A DNA stretch of 64,000 nucleotides, taken from positions 124,001 to 188,000 of the forward strand of contig NZ_BOML01000019.1 in the NCBI RefSeq assembly GCF_016862175.1. The letters run 5' to 3'. Positions 50,784-59,727 of this stretch are shown one piece after another. Position numbers and translations under genes: made by a program. This stretch comes from Paractinoplanes durhamensis (GTDB lineage: Bacteria; Actinomycetota; Actinomycetes; Mycobacteriales; Micromonosporaceae). Below the pieces are notes generated by a model. That model worked only from the letters and a program-made list of their open reading frames with translations. It made no database searches and was not told the origin of the DNA. Position 1 is the stretch's first letter; each line of letters starts with the position of its first letter.

Positions 50784-52263
50784 CCTCCGGCGCGCCGAAC
50801 CACCTGGTCAGCGCGGTCCGCAGCGACCCGGCGTCGGGTGCCGCTACATCCGACGCCCAGGCCACGTAGTTGTCCGGCCGCACGAGCAGGGCGGACAGCC
50901 CGTCGACCGGCACCGCGACGACGTCGACGCGGTCCCGCCACGGCGCGGCGACCTCGGCGAGCGTGCCGGTGTTGTCGACCAGCAGCGGCCGGCCCGACCG
51001 GGTGACCGGGCCGAGATCGGGTGCGAACCCGCCGGCCGGCGGCGTACCCACGTCGTACCGGATGTCGGATCCGGCAATGAGCGAAGCGATGTGCTGGAGC
51101 ACGTCGGGTTTCTGCAGCAGCTCGCCGAAGAGCGTGCGCAGCGCGGTCACCTCCGGGCCCGGTCCGGTGAGGGCGTGCTGGGCGAGGGTGTGCATGGTGA
51201 CGCGGGCGCCGGCCGGGCGACGCTCCGACTCGTAGGTGTCGAGCAGAGCGTCCGGGGCCCAGCCCCGCACGGTCGCGGCCAGTTTCCAGCCGAGGTTCAC
51301 CGCATCCTGCAGACCGAGGTTGAGGCCCGGCCCACCCATCGCCGAGTGCACATGCGCCGCGTCACCGACCAGCAGCACCCGCCCGTCCCGGTAACGCTCC
51401 GCGAGTCGCGTGTTGCCGCCGGAGAGGCGGCGCAGCAGGTGCGGTCCGTCGCCGTCCGGCGGGCCCAGCGGGATCTCGATGCCGCCGAGCACGTGCTTGA
51501 GGGCCTGCTGGAGTTCGGCGATGGTGAGGTCACCGTCCGGCGCGGGCAGGGAAGACGTGTTGACGCTGATCAGGGTGCGGCCGTCCGGGAACGGTGCGTA
51601 GGCGATCAGCCCGAGCTCGGTGCGATGGTGCAGGAACGGCGGAATCACTCCGTAGCCGGGCACCCGCAGACCGCCGGTCACCGGGTCGCGCAGCTCGGCC
51701 GGGACGGTGACGTGCGCGGTGCGACCGACCGTGCGGTCGGTGGTGATGCCGGGGAATTCGATCCCGGCCAGCTTGCGGGTGATGCTCTTGCCGCCGTCCG
51801 CGCCGACCAGATAGCGGGTCTCGATCCGATAGCCGCCGTCCGGCCCGTCGACGTCGACGAGCACCCGGTCGTCCTTCTGGGCGAGCCCGGTCAGGCGGTG
51901 ACCGCTGCGAATGGTCACGCCCAATTCGACGGCCCGCGCCGCGAGCATTTCCTCGATCTTCCGCTGCGGCACCATCACCAGATAGACCGGGCTCTCCGGC
52001 AATTCGTGGAGCGGCAACGGGAACGCCGCGAACATGAATTGCTGCGCCGGCGTGGGCGGCCGGGAACTGCCGGTCAGTCGTTCGTAGAGGCCACGCCGGT
52101 CGAGCATCCGGATGACCTGCCCGACCATCCCGTTGGCGCGTTGTTCCAGCGAAGGGCCGGTGCGCTGCTCCAGCACGAGCGGCTGCACGCCGGCCAGTGC
52201 CAGTTCACAGGCGAGCATGAGTCCATTAGGTCCCGCCCCCGAGATGACAACATCGAAAACCAT
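50755..52263 (-). CDS. FAD-dependent aromatic monooxygenase
   Basis: A 502-residue class A flavoprotein hydroxylase of the polyketide/rifampicin-monooxygenase-like group. The FAD Rossmann motif is VISGAGPNGLMLACELALAG at residues 5-24, the DG motif is YLVGADGGKS near 155 and the GD motif is VLLVGDAAHVHSAMGGPGLN near 298. AAAGGGG lies before the ATG. It is 99 bp downstream of a TetR gene on the same strand, which probably represses it. The substrate may be a polyketide or antibiotic; no biosynthetic cluster is visible. Confidence 0.9.
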   Translation of the reverse strand: MVFDVVISGAGPNGLMLACELALAGVQPLVLEQRTGPSLEQRANGMVGQVIRMLDRRGLYERLTGSSRPPTPAQQFMFAAFPLPLHELPESPVYLVMVPQRKIEEMLAARAVELGVTIRSGHRLTGLAQKDDRVLVDVDGPDGGYRIETRYLVGADGGKSITRKLAGIEFPGITTDRTVGRTAHVTVPAELRDPVTGGLRVPGYGVIPPFLHHRTELGLIAYAPFPDGRTLISVNTSSLPAPDGDLTIAELQQALKHVLGGIEIPLGPPDGDGPHLLRRLSGGNTRLAERYRDGRVLLVGDAAHVHSAMGGPGLNLGLQDAVNLGWKLAATVRGWAPDALLDTYESERRPAGARVTMHTLAQHALTGPGPEVTALRTLFGELLQKPDVLQHIASLIAGSDIRYDVGTPPAGGFAPDLGPVTRSGRPLLVDNTGTLAEVAAPWRDRVDVVAVPVDGLSALLVRPDNYVAWASDVAAPDAGSLRTALTRWFGAPEVSGSGSPAA

Positions 52264-52362
52264 CGGAAACCCCTTTTGATCGTACGCGTCGAAAAGCTCA
52301 CCACCGCAGCGCGAACCGCCCCGGCGTTTGGAGAAAAACGCGGGTTGCCCTTGATGAAAAGG

Positions 52363-52971
52363 TCAGGAAATAGGTGGTGGCAGCCCAGCCGTGATCTGCT
52401 GGAGGGCCTCGGCCAGCAATTCCTGAATGCTGGACCTGCTGACGAGCGAGGCCTGGCTGGCCACGTTCACCGCGGCCAGGACCGTCGCGGCGACGAGGTT
52501 GGGATAGAGGTCGGTGGTGGGGTCGGTGCCGGTGCGCTCGGCGACCGCGGCGGCGATCGCGGCCTGGGCGAGCGCGCCCGCCCGGAGGATCTCGGCCTGG
52601 ATGGCCGGGGCGGCGGTCATCAGTTGCACGCCCGCCGCCCAGGCCGCACGGTCGGGATGGGGGTGTGCGGTCACTTCCGGACCGGGGGTGAGCTGGTCGA
52701 AGATGGCGTGGGTGATGGCGTCCCAGAGCGGCTCGCCGGCCGGGCGCGCGCGCAGCGCGTCGGCCCCGCGCCGGAACCGGTCGAGATGCCGGGACGCGAC
52801 CGCCTCGGCCTTGCTGCCGAAATAGTTGTTGAACGTGCGCGGCGAGACACCGGCTTCGGTGGCGATGTCCTCGACCAGCACCTTGTCGTAGCCGCGTTCG
52901 ACGATCAGCCGGATGGCCGCCCAGCTCAACGCCGACCGCGTCGCCTGCTTCTTCTGTTCCCGCAACCCCAC
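52363..52971 (-). CDS. TetR-family transcriptional regulator, probably leaderless
   Basis: A 202-residue repressor. The helix-turn-helix is near residues 36-55 (VEDIATEAGVSPRTFNNYF). The start is a GTG at 52971 following TAGCGT (a -10) by 7 nt, with no ribosome site. The FNNYFGSKAEAV recognition helix is typical of regulators of flavin monooxygenases. It is upstream of and in line with the monooxygenase, and 15 bp after an intrinsic terminator belonging to the next gene. Confidence 0.9.
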   Translation of the reverse strand: MGLREQKKQATRSALSWAAIRLIVERGYDKVLVEDIATEAGVSPRTFNNYFGSKAEAVASRHLDRFRRGADALRARPAGEPLWDAITHAIFDQLTPGPEVTAHPHPDRAAWAAGVQLMTAAPAIQAEILRAGALAQAAIAAAVAERTGTDPTTDLYPNLVAATVLAAVNVASQASLVSRSSIQELLAEALQQITAGLPPPIS

Positions 52972-52991
52972 CGACGTAACGCTAGCAAAAA

Positions 52992-53023
52992 CTGCGGGCC
53001 ACGCAAAGATGCGTGACCCGCAG
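52992..53023 (-). terminator. Intrinsic terminator of the ABC exporter gene
   Basis: CTGCGGG and CCCGCAG (7 bp) flank an inner ACGCA/TGCGT stem (5 bp) with a two-base bulge on each side and an AAGA loop. On the minus strand TTTTT follows directly after. It lies 17 bp after the ABC exporter stop, and the T-run abuts the promoter of the TetR gene. Confidence 0.85.
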
Positions 53024-53039
53024 CTTTCTCAGCTCCCGC

Positions 53040-56000
53040 TCAGCCGGCCAGGTGGCCCCAGCGGTGCTCCAGCTCCGGCCAGGTGCCCTGATCCTCGACC
53101 CGGCCGCCGATCAGGATCACCACCTTGTCCGCCTGGGCCAGCGCCGCCCGTTTCGAGGTGGAGCCGACCACCGTCACGCCGTGCTCGCGCAGCGCCCGCC
53201 ACAACTCCAGCTCCGTCGTCACGTCCAGGGCGGACGAGACGTCGTCGGCGATCAGCAGTTCGGTGCGCGGCGCGAGGGCCCGGGCCAGCGCCAGCCGCTG
53301 CAGCTGGCCGCCGGACAGCCGGGTGCCCTTGTGCCCGATCAGCAGCTGCAGGCCGCCGCCGGACGCGGTCAGGTCGTGGTCGAGCTGGGCCGTGGACACC
53401 GCGTCCGCGGCGTCCAGCTCGTGGCCCAGCCGGATGTTGTCGGCGACCGTGCCGGACAGCACCCGGGGGAGCTGGGCGACGTAGCCGACCTGGTTGGGCC
53501 GCAGGAACAGCTCCGGCTCCACCACGTCCTTGTCGTTCCAGCGCAGCTCGCCGGTGTGGTGCACGATGCCGGCGAGCGCCCGGAGCAGCGACGACTTGCC
53601 GGCCCCGACCGGACCGACGACCAGGACCAGCTGGCCGCGGTCGACCGTGAGGTCGACGTCCTGCGCGCCCACCGTGCCGTTCTCGTGGACCGCGCTGAAG
53701 TGCCGCAGCTCGAGACGGTCCAGCGGGTTACGCGGCGCATTCGGCGGGGCCGGCGCGGTGCCCTCGGAGATGTCCACGCCGGGAACCTCCGCCGTGTACT
53801 CGGAGATGCCGGTCATGGCGACCGTGCGGCGGGTCCAGACCCGGGCCGACGGCATCTGCGACACCAGCGACGCGGTGGTCCAGGCGAACCATCTCGCCGC
53901 GCCCAGCGTGGACACCGCGACCAGGGTGGCCGCGGCGGTCAGGTGCCCGCCGAGGTAGAGCGCCCACGCCAGGATCGGCAGCAGGCCGCTCGCCAGCGCC
54001 GGTGTGGACCGGGCCCACACCTGGATGACGATCTCGCGGCGCTGGCGGTCGCTGCGGGTCGTGTCCAGGTCGGCCAGGTGGTTCAGCACCGGCTCGGTCG
54101 CGCCGGCCAGCTTCACCGTGCGCGCCGCCGACAGCGTCGACACCAGCGCGGTGGCGAACGCCGCCCGGGACGCGACCGTGCGGCGGGCCGCCGTTTCCAG
54201 GCGCGGGCCGAACAGGGTCGCGGCCAGGCCGGAGAGCACCATCGTGCCGAGGAAGAACAGGCCCGGCACGATCGACTGGGACGCGAGCGTCATCATCGCG
54301 ATGAGGATGAGACTTGTCACGTTGTCGATCAGGTTGTCGGCGAGGAAGACCACCCGCTCGGTGTCGCCGCCCTGCGCCACCACCTCGGCCGGGGTGTGCT
54401 TGCTGACCCGGCGCGGCCCGATCTGGCCGTGCACCAGGCGCAGGCTGATCCGCAGCATCTGCCGCACCCACCACTCCGGGAACCAGACCCCGGTGTAGTA
54501 GAGCGCGGGGATCGCCACGATCAGCCCGGCCGCGATGCCGATCGCCGGGTAGAGCGGGTTGCCGACGCCGTCGACCACGTGGACCCACAGCACCGGCAGC
54601 AGCGCGCCGTCCAGGCCCAGCCCCATCAGCACGACGTAGAGCGCCACGGCGCCCAGACCGTACCGCGGGTCGTTGGTGGCCAGCCGCACGATCTCCCGCA
54701 TGGTGCGGGCGGGCGGTGCCTCGGGCAGCGGCGGTGGTTCGACCGGGGGCAGCGTGTTGGCCAGGGCGTCGGCACCCAGCTCGACCCGGGCGGCAGTGTC
54801 CCAGTCGCGCTCGGCCACGGCCACCCCGCCACCGGCCGTGGTGGCCGCCGGGACGGGGAGGCTGCTGCTCGCCATCAGCTCGGCGAAGCGCCGCGACTCG
54901 GGCAGCGGCCCGGCCTCGAGCACCTTGCCGTCGGCCAGCACGACCACCTCGTCGCAGCGCTGCACACTCGACAGGCGGTGCGCCACGATCACGCCGATCC
55001 GGCCGTCGAGCAGCCGGTCGGTGGCCCGCTGCACCCAGGTCTCGGTGACCGGGTCCATCCGGGCGGTGGCCTCGTCGAGGATCACCACGTGCGGGTCGCG
55101 GACCAGGATGCGGGCGAACGCGACCAGCTGCTCCTGACCGGCGGACAACTTGTAGCCACCCTCGCCGAGCTTGGTGTCGATCCCCTCGGGCAGGCTCTGC
55201 GCCCACGGGGTCAGGCCCAGCTCCGCCAGCGCGTCGGCCGCCCGGGGCAGCAGCTCCCGGTCGAACAGCGCGATGTTCTCGGCCAGGGTGCCGGCCAGGA
55301 TCTCGGTGCGTTGCGGGACGATCGCCGTCCAGCGGCGCAGGCCCTCGATGTCGAGGTCGGTGAGGTCGCTGTCGCCGAGGAACACCGTGCCGCGCGGCAC
55401 GTCGACCGCCCGGGTGAGGACCTTGGCCAGGGTGGACTTGCCGGAACCGGTGCGGCCGATCAACGCGTACGACCGGCCGCGGGCGAACGTCAGGTTGACG
55501 CCGTGCAGGGCCGGCGGCCGCCCGCTGTCCGACTCGCCGTAGCGGAAGGTCAGATCACGGACGGTCAGGTCGCCGTCGACCGGCGGGCGGCCGCCGGTGG
55601 GTTCCTGCGGCACGTCCTGCAGCAGCTGCACCCGGCTCCAGGCACCCAGAGCGTTCTGCAGCTCGGGAACCATCCGGGTGACGTGCTCGAGGGTGCCGCC
55701 GAAACCGAGCGCGAGCAGCCACACCGCGGTCAGCCGGGCACCGCTGATGTGCCCGCTGAGCAGCCCCCACGCGCCGCCGACGACCAGGATCGCGATGAGC
55801 GACCGGGTGATCGTGCCGGCCGCCATGGTGATCCGCGACGAGGACCGCCAGACCAGCCGGCCACGGCGCAGCACCTCGCTGGCCCGCTGCGCGTAGAGCC
55901 GCCGCACATACGGCGCGGCGAGGCTGGTCCGCACGTCGTCCTGCCCGTGGATGGACTCCTCCATCACGGCGGCCAGGTCGCTCCAGGACTCCTCCTCGCT

Positions 56001-56522
56001 GATCCGCATCGGCGAGATCCGCTGGATCGGCTTGTTCATCGTGAGGAAGAGCAGGATCGACACGAACACCATGCCGACGCCGGCCGGCCACCAGGCGAAG
56101 AACGCCGTGATGATCGACAGGGTGGCGACGGCCACCGACTGCGCGATCCGCACGCCGCTGCCGCGCAGCTCGGAACCGACCGCCGAGACGTCGGAGTCGA
56201 TCCGGTCGAGCAGCTCGCCGACCGGCGTGTTCTCCAGCGTCGGCAGGTCCTGCCCGAGGGCCACCCGGTTGAGGCCGCGGCGCACCCGGGCGGCCCAGTC
56301 GGCGGTCAGGCCGGCCGAGACCAGGCCGACCACGACGTCGCTGAGCACGGACACCACGAGCGCGGCCGCGAGCACGGTGAACAGCGAGAACGATCGATTG
56401 ACGAGGACGGCGCCGGCCAGTGCGAGAGCACCGGCCTGCCCGGCCGCGCCGAGCAGGATGAGCAGGGCCACCAGGCCCGTGCGATGTCGGGACGTGGCCC
56501 ACAGGTCGCGAAGCAAGCGCAT
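53040..56522 (-). CDS. Single-chain ABC exporter (TMD-NBD-TMD-NBD), second NBD degenerate
   Basis: A 1160-residue protein carrying two complete half-transporters. NBD1 has Walker A GRTGSGKST, signature LSAGQEQL, Walker B VVILDEAT with the catalytic Glu and H-loop VIVAHRLSS. NBD2 has Walker A GPVGAGKSS and signature LSGGQLQR, but Walker B reads LLIADDVSS (Asp in place of the catalytic Glu) and the H-loop is VVGSTSKRA (no His). So one ATP site is probably non-hydrolytic, as in heterodimeric exporters. An Ala/Pro-rich linker of about 70 residues joins the halves. AGGGG lies before the ATG at 56522. The substrate is not evident; the antibiotic-type kinase nearby suggests drug-related context. Confidence 0.93.
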   Translation of the reverse strand: MRLLRDLWATSRHRTGLVALLILLGAAGQAGALALAGAVLVNRSFSLFTVLAAALVVSVLSDVVVGLVSAGLTADWAARVRRGLNRVALGQDLPTLENTPVGELLDRIDSDVSAVGSELRGSGVRIAQSVAVATLSIITAFFAWWPAGVGMVFVSILLFLTMNKPIQRISPMRISEEESWSDLAAVMEESIHGQDDVRTSLAAPYVRRLYAQRASEVLRRGRLVWRSSSRITMAAGTITRSLIAILVVGGAWGLLSGHISGARLTAVWLLALGFGGTLEHVTRMVPELQNALGAWSRVQLLQDVPQEPTGGRPPVDGDLTVRDLTFRYGESDSGRPPALHGVNLTFARGRSYALIGRTGSGKSTLAKVLTRAVDVPRGTVFLGDSDLTDLDIEGLRRWTAIVPQRTEILAGTLAENIALFDRELLPRAADALAELGLTPWAQSLPEGIDTKLGEGGYKLSAGQEQLVAFARILVRDPHVVILDEATARMDPVTETWVQRATDRLLDGRIGVIVAHRLSSVQRCDEVVVLADGKVLEAGPLPESRRFAELMASSSLPVPAATTAGGGVAVAERDWDTAARVELGADALANTLPPVEPPPLPEAPPARTMREIVRLATNDPRYGLGAVALYVVLMGLGLDGALLPVLWVHVVDGVGNPLYPAIGIAAGLIVAIPALYYTGVWFPEWWVRQMLRISLRLVHGQIGPRRVSKHTPAEVVAQGGDTERVVFLADNLIDNVTSLILIAMMTLASQSIVPGLFFLGTMVLSGLAATLFGPRLETAARRTVASRAAFATALVSTLSAARTVKLAGATEPVLNHLADLDTTRSDRQRREIVIQVWARSTPALASGLLPILAWALYLGGHLTAAATLVAVSTLGAARWFAWTTASLVSQMPSARVWTRRTVAMTGISEYTAEVPGVDISEGTAPAPPNAPRNPLDRLELRHFSAVHENGTVGAQDVDLTVDRGQLVLVVGPVGAGKSSLLRALAGIVHHTGELRWNDKDVVEPELFLRPNQVGYVAQLPRVLSGTVADNIRLGHELDAADAVSTAQLDHDLTASGGGLQLLIGHKGTRLSGGQLQRLALARALAPRTELLIADDVSSALDVTTELELWRALREHGVTVVGSTSKRAALAQADKVVILIGGRVEDQGTWPELEHRWGHLAG

Positions 56523-56619
56523 GAAACAACCCCTGGGGCTCGACGGTTGGGCGGTGACTCCATCCTCCGGATGCGCCGGAAACTCTTCAACGCAATTACG
56601 TGGCCGCGAAATATCACGT

Positions 56620-57588
56620 GTGTCACCATCGGCGTCCGTGGGAGATGTTCCGGCCGCCGTGCGGGCCAAGGCCCGAGACGCCGGCGCTTCCGCCTGGCTG
56701 GAAAACCTCCCCGGGCTGGTCGGCGATCTCTGCCGGGAGTGGGAGCTGCGGCCGGGCGGGGTGTTCGGCGACGCGACTGAGGCGTACGTCGTGGAAGTGA
56801 CCCGAAAGAATGGCACGCCCGCGGTGCTCAAACTGCTCGTGCCCCGCCCCGGCGCGCCGGCCGCGCACGAGATCACCGTGCTCCGGCTGGCGGCGGGCGA
56901 GGGTTGCGGCCGCCTTTACGAGTACGACGTGGGCAGGGGAGCCCTGCTGCTCGAACGGCTCGGGCCGTCGATGGCCGAGCTGAACCTCCCGCAGCCGCGC
57001 CGCCTGGCGATCCTCGCCGATCTGGCCGCGGCGCTGTGGCGGCGGACCGACGCCGAACTGCCGACCGCGGTCACCCGGCTGGAGTGGCAGATGCACTACA
57101 TCCGTCGACAGTGGAGGGAGCTGGGCGAACCCTGCAGCCGCGCCGCCGTCGACCAGGCCCTGGCCGCCGCGGAGAGCCGCCGCCGGGCGTGGGATCCGGG
57201 CCGAGCGGTCCTGATGCACGGCGACGTGCACCAGTGGAATGCACTGAGCGTGGCCGTTGAACCTAGCCTCCTAGGACGCCCTGCGCGGGGTGCGGCCGGA
57301 CACGGGGACGGCGCGGGCAGGTTCCGGCTGGTGGACCCCGATGGGTTGATCGCCGAGCCGGAATGCGACCTCGGGGTGCTCATGCGCGAGGACCCTCTCG
57401 AACTGATCGACGGCGATCCCTGGGAGCGGGCCCGGTGGCTGGCCGCGCGGACCGGCACCGACCCGGTGGCGATCTGGGAGTGGGGGCTGGTCGAGCGGGT
57501 GGCGACCGGCCTCGTGCTGACCGTGGCGGGCGTGCAGCCGGTCGCGGCCCAGATGCTGGCCGCGGCCGACGCGGTCAGCCGGCTTTGA
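56620..57588 (+). CDS. Aminoglycoside/hydroxyurea-type phosphotransferase
   Basis: A 322-residue kinase of the APH/hydroxyurea-resistance family. The nucleotide-binding part has AVLKLLVPRPG, and the catalytic loop is LMHGDVHQWNALS, with the Mg-binding Asp in LVDPDGLIAEPECDLGVL. The start is uncertain: GTG at 56620 or 56638. It lies 97 bp from, and divergent to, the ABC exporter. The gene's last bases are inside the 17-bp tandem repeat. It phosphorylates an antibiotic or a metabolite; the target is unknown. Confidence 0.85.
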   Translation: MSPSASVGDVPAAVRAKARDAGASAWLENLPGLVGDLCREWELRPGGVFGDATEAYVVEVTRKNGTPAVLKLLVPRPGAPAAHEITVLRLAAGEGCGRLYEYDVGRGALLLERLGPSMAELNLPQPRRLAILADLAAALWRRTDAELPTAVTRLEWQMHYIRRQWRELGEPCSRAAVDQALAAAESRRRAWDPGRAVLMHGDVHQWNALSVAVEPSLLGRPARGAAGHGDGAGRFRLVDPDGLIAEPECDLGVLMREDPLELIDGDPWERARWLAARTGTDPVAIWEWGLVERVATGLVLTVAGVQPVAAQMLAAADAVSRL

Positions 57589-57732
57589 GGGTCGGCAGGC
57601 TTTAAGGGTCGGCAGGCTTTAAGGGCCGGCAGGCTTTAAGGGTCGGCAGGCTTTAAGGGTCAGCCGGCCTTGAGGGTCAGCCGGCCTTGAGGGTCAGCCG
57701 GCCTTGAGGGTCAGCCGGCCTTGAGGGTCAGG
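57574..57732. repeat. 17-bp tandem repeat between convergent genes, about nine copies
   Basis: A 17-bp unit repeats from 57584 to 57719 without gaps (eight copies), with partial copies before and after. Two variants are seen: TTTAAGGGTCGGCAGGC in the left half and CTTGAGGGTCAGCCGGC in the right half. The first copy holds the stop of the phosphotransferase and the last holds the end of the metallophosphoesterase, whose final residues (LTLKAG) are one unit. The two variants may have been seeded by the two gene ends. It is not a CRISPR: there are no spacers. Confidence 0.9.
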
Positions 57733-58892
57733 AGGGTGATCTCGCTCGGGGCGAAGATGCGGAACGGCGGGCCCCAGAAGCCGGTGCCGCGGCTCGTGTA
57801 GAGCTGGGTGCGGTCGGAGTGCCGGGACAGGCCCTGCAGCACCGGCTGGTCCAGCCGGACCAGGTAGTGGAACGGCCACATCTGGCCGCCGTGGGTGTGG
57901 CCGGAGATCTGCAGGTCGACGCCGTGCGCCACCGCCCCCTGGATCTGCGCGGGCTGGTGGGCCAGCAGCAGGATCGGCAGTTCCGGGTCGGCGCCGGTCA
58001 GCGCGGCCTCGTGGTCGGTGTGGTGGCCGGGGACCCCGGAACCGGCCGCGGTGCGGTCGTCGACGCCCGCGATCACCAGCGAGTAGCCGCCGCGGGTGAC
58101 CACCAGGTGGCGGTTGTGCAGCGCCTCCCAGCCGAGCGACGCCATGTGCTCGACCCAGCGCTGGGCGCCGCTGAAGTATTCGTGGTTGCCGGTCACGTAG
58201 ACGCGGGCCAGCGACGCGCGGATGTCGGCCAGCGGGGCGGCCATCTCGCGGCGCTGGGCGACCTCGCCGTCGGCGATGTCACCGGTGTGGGCGACCACGT
58301 CCGGGTCGAGGGCGTTGACCGCCACCGTCACGCCGCGCGACCAGCGGGCGCGGTCGATCGGGCCGTAGTGGGTGTCGGTGATCAGGACCAGGCGCAGGCC
58401 GTCGAGGGCGGCACCCAGCCTGGGCAGGGTGACGTCGATACGACGGATTCGCGGGACGCGCATGGCCTCCGCGTACCCCCAGAGCAGCAGGACCAAGGCG
58501 ATCACCGTGACCACCGCGGTGGCGATGCGGGAGCGAGCCGGCGAGTCGACGCCGACCAGCCACAGGACCAGGGTGAGGATCTGGCCGATGATCGACCAGA
58601 CGAACAGGACCCAGACGACGCCGAGCGTGGTGTCGGCGATCTTGGCCGGGCCGTCCCGGTGATGGCGGCCGTGACCGCTGAACATCAGCGCCGGGAAGCC
58701 GGCGGCGACCCCGGCGAACACGATCGTGCCGAGCACCACGACCGGTGTCGGCCAATGGTTGCCGCTCATGATCAGCGTCCACCAGGGCACGCCGAAGAGG
58801 AGCAACAGGACGGCTACGACAATGAGCGCGAAGCGGGCGGCCCGGGAACGACTACGCCTCGGTTCGGTCTCGACGGTTTCACCCACGGACAC
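57711..58892 (-). CDS. Membrane-anchored metallophosphoesterase
   Basis: A 393-residue protein. Four transmembrane helices fill about residues 20-145 (FALIVVAVLLLLFGVPWWTLI; VVVLGTIVFAGVAAGFPALM; LGVVWVLFVWSIIGQILTLVLWL; ATAVVTVIALVLLLWG). The calcineurin-like domain follows with ITDTHYGP, AHTGDIADG, VTGNHEYF, LLAHQP and ISGHTHGGQMWP in order, all metal-binding motifs. The GTG start may be leaderless: CATGCT lies 7 nt upstream. Its end is in the tandem repeat. Confidence 0.9.
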   Translation of the reverse strand: MSVGETVETEPRRSRSRAARFALIVVAVLLLLFGVPWWTLIMSGNHWPTPVVVLGTIVFAGVAAGFPALMFSGHGRHHRDGPAKIADTTLGVVWVLFVWSIIGQILTLVLWLVGVDSPARSRIATAVVTVIALVLLLWGYAEAMRVPRIRRIDVTLPRLGAALDGLRLVLITDTHYGPIDRARWSRGVTVAVNALDPDVVAHTGDIADGEVAQRREMAAPLADIRASLARVYVTGNHEYFSGAQRWVEHMASLGWEALHNRHLVVTRGGYSLVIAGVDDRTAAGSGVPGHHTDHEAALTGADPELPILLLAHQPAQIQGAVAHGVDLQISGHTHGGQMWPFHYLVRLDQPVLQGLSRHSDRTQLYTSRGTGFWGPPFRIFAPSEITLLTLKAG

Positions 58893-58908
58893 GTGAGAAG
58901 CATGCCAC

Positions 58909-59589
58909 TCAGGCGGGTGGAGTGCCGACGCGGTGGATCAGATCGGCCGGGACGACCAGGTCGGCGCGGTCGCGGGTGGCGGCGATCACGGCGGCGTTGA
59001 GCTCGTCGGTGCCGGTGGCCCAGACCTTCGCGAGCGGCTCGGGCTTGCCGAACCGGACGTGCCGGGCGATCAGCCGGTCGAGGCGGGTGTCCTGGTCGAG
59101 GTCGGCATACCAGACCTCGGACAGCAGCGGGCGGACGGTTTGCCAGTGCGGGGTGTCCAGCAGCAGGTAGTTGCCCTCGGAGACGATCAGCCGGGCCGGC
59201 CGCTCGATCGGGATGGCCCCGGCGATCGGCTGCTCGATGGTCCGCTCGAAGCCGGGCGCGTAGATGATCTCGTCCTGGTCCTCGCGCAGGCGGCGCAGCA
59301 GGGCCGCATAGCCGAGTGCGTCGAACGTGTCCGGGGCGCCCTTGCGGTCGCGCCGGCCGAGCCGGTCGAGCTCGACGTCGGCCAGATGGAAGCCGTCCAT
59401 CGGGACATGCACGACCCAGCTTCCCCGGGCCAGTCCGGCCGGCGGGTGCGGGGCGAGCGCGGCGACCAACTCCTCGGCGAGGGTGGTCTTGCCGGACGCG
59501 GGCGGGCCGGCGATCCCGAGAACCGCGCGGCCGCCGCCGGCGACCAGCGACCTCGCCCGGTCGGCCAGCGCATCGAACGTGAGGGTCAT
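58909..59589 (-). CDS. P-loop nucleoside/sugar kinase-like protein
   Basis: A 226-residue kinase-like P-loop protein of the uridine-kinase/PanK-like group. Walker A GPPASGKTTLAEEL near residue 28 is followed by VPMDGFHLADVELDRLGRRDRKGAPDTFD, the family's substrate motif, and VSEGNYLLLDTPHW and RLIARHVRFGK. The reaction is ATP-dependent phosphorylation; the substrate is not named by sequence. The start is ATG at 59589. It ends 16 bp upstream of the metallophosphoesterase start. Confidence 0.85.
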   Translation of the reverse strand: MTLTFDALADRARSLVAGGGRAVLGIAGPPASGKTTLAEELVAALAPHPPAGLARGSWVVHVPMDGFHLADVELDRLGRRDRKGAPDTFDALGYAALLRRLREDQDEIIYAPGFERTIEQPIAGAIPIERPARLIVSEGNYLLLDTPHWQTVRPLLSEVWYADLDQDTRLDRLIARHVRFGKPEPLAKVWATGTDELNAAVIAATRDRADLVVPADLIHRVGTPPA

Positions 59590-59671
59590 GGTCCCGAACG
59601 GTACCGGCCGGTCACCTGATCGGGGTCGGATCAACGACGTGGGCGCAGGCGCGGCCGTTCGGGCCATGGGC

Positions 59672-59702
59672 TTGACCTTCCCCCACGGTCAGGGTCCTGA
59701 AT
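59672..59702 (+). promoter_or_regulatory. MerR-type promoter upstream of the ScyD/ScyE-like gene
   Basis: TTGACC (59672-59677) and CTGAAT (59697-59702) lie 19 bp apart. The spacer with its flank (GACC...GGGTC) is a partly symmetric GACCTTCCC/GTCAGGGTC element, the layout seen for MerR-family operators. The expected start is about 20 nt before the ATG at 59728. No MerR gene is next to it. Confidence 0.55.
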
Positions 59703-59727
59703 GTTCGCAAGAACTCAGGGGGATCAG

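Noticed and set aside
53013..56780. A 1255-codon open frame antisense to the ABC exporter
   Set aside because: It is rich in Arg, Gln, His and Pro with no domain, and lies fully opposite a gene with all ABC motifs. Long antisense frames are expected in GC-rich DNA.
57584..57719. CRISPR array
   Set aside because: The 17-bp units are contiguous with no spacers, and no cas gene is present.
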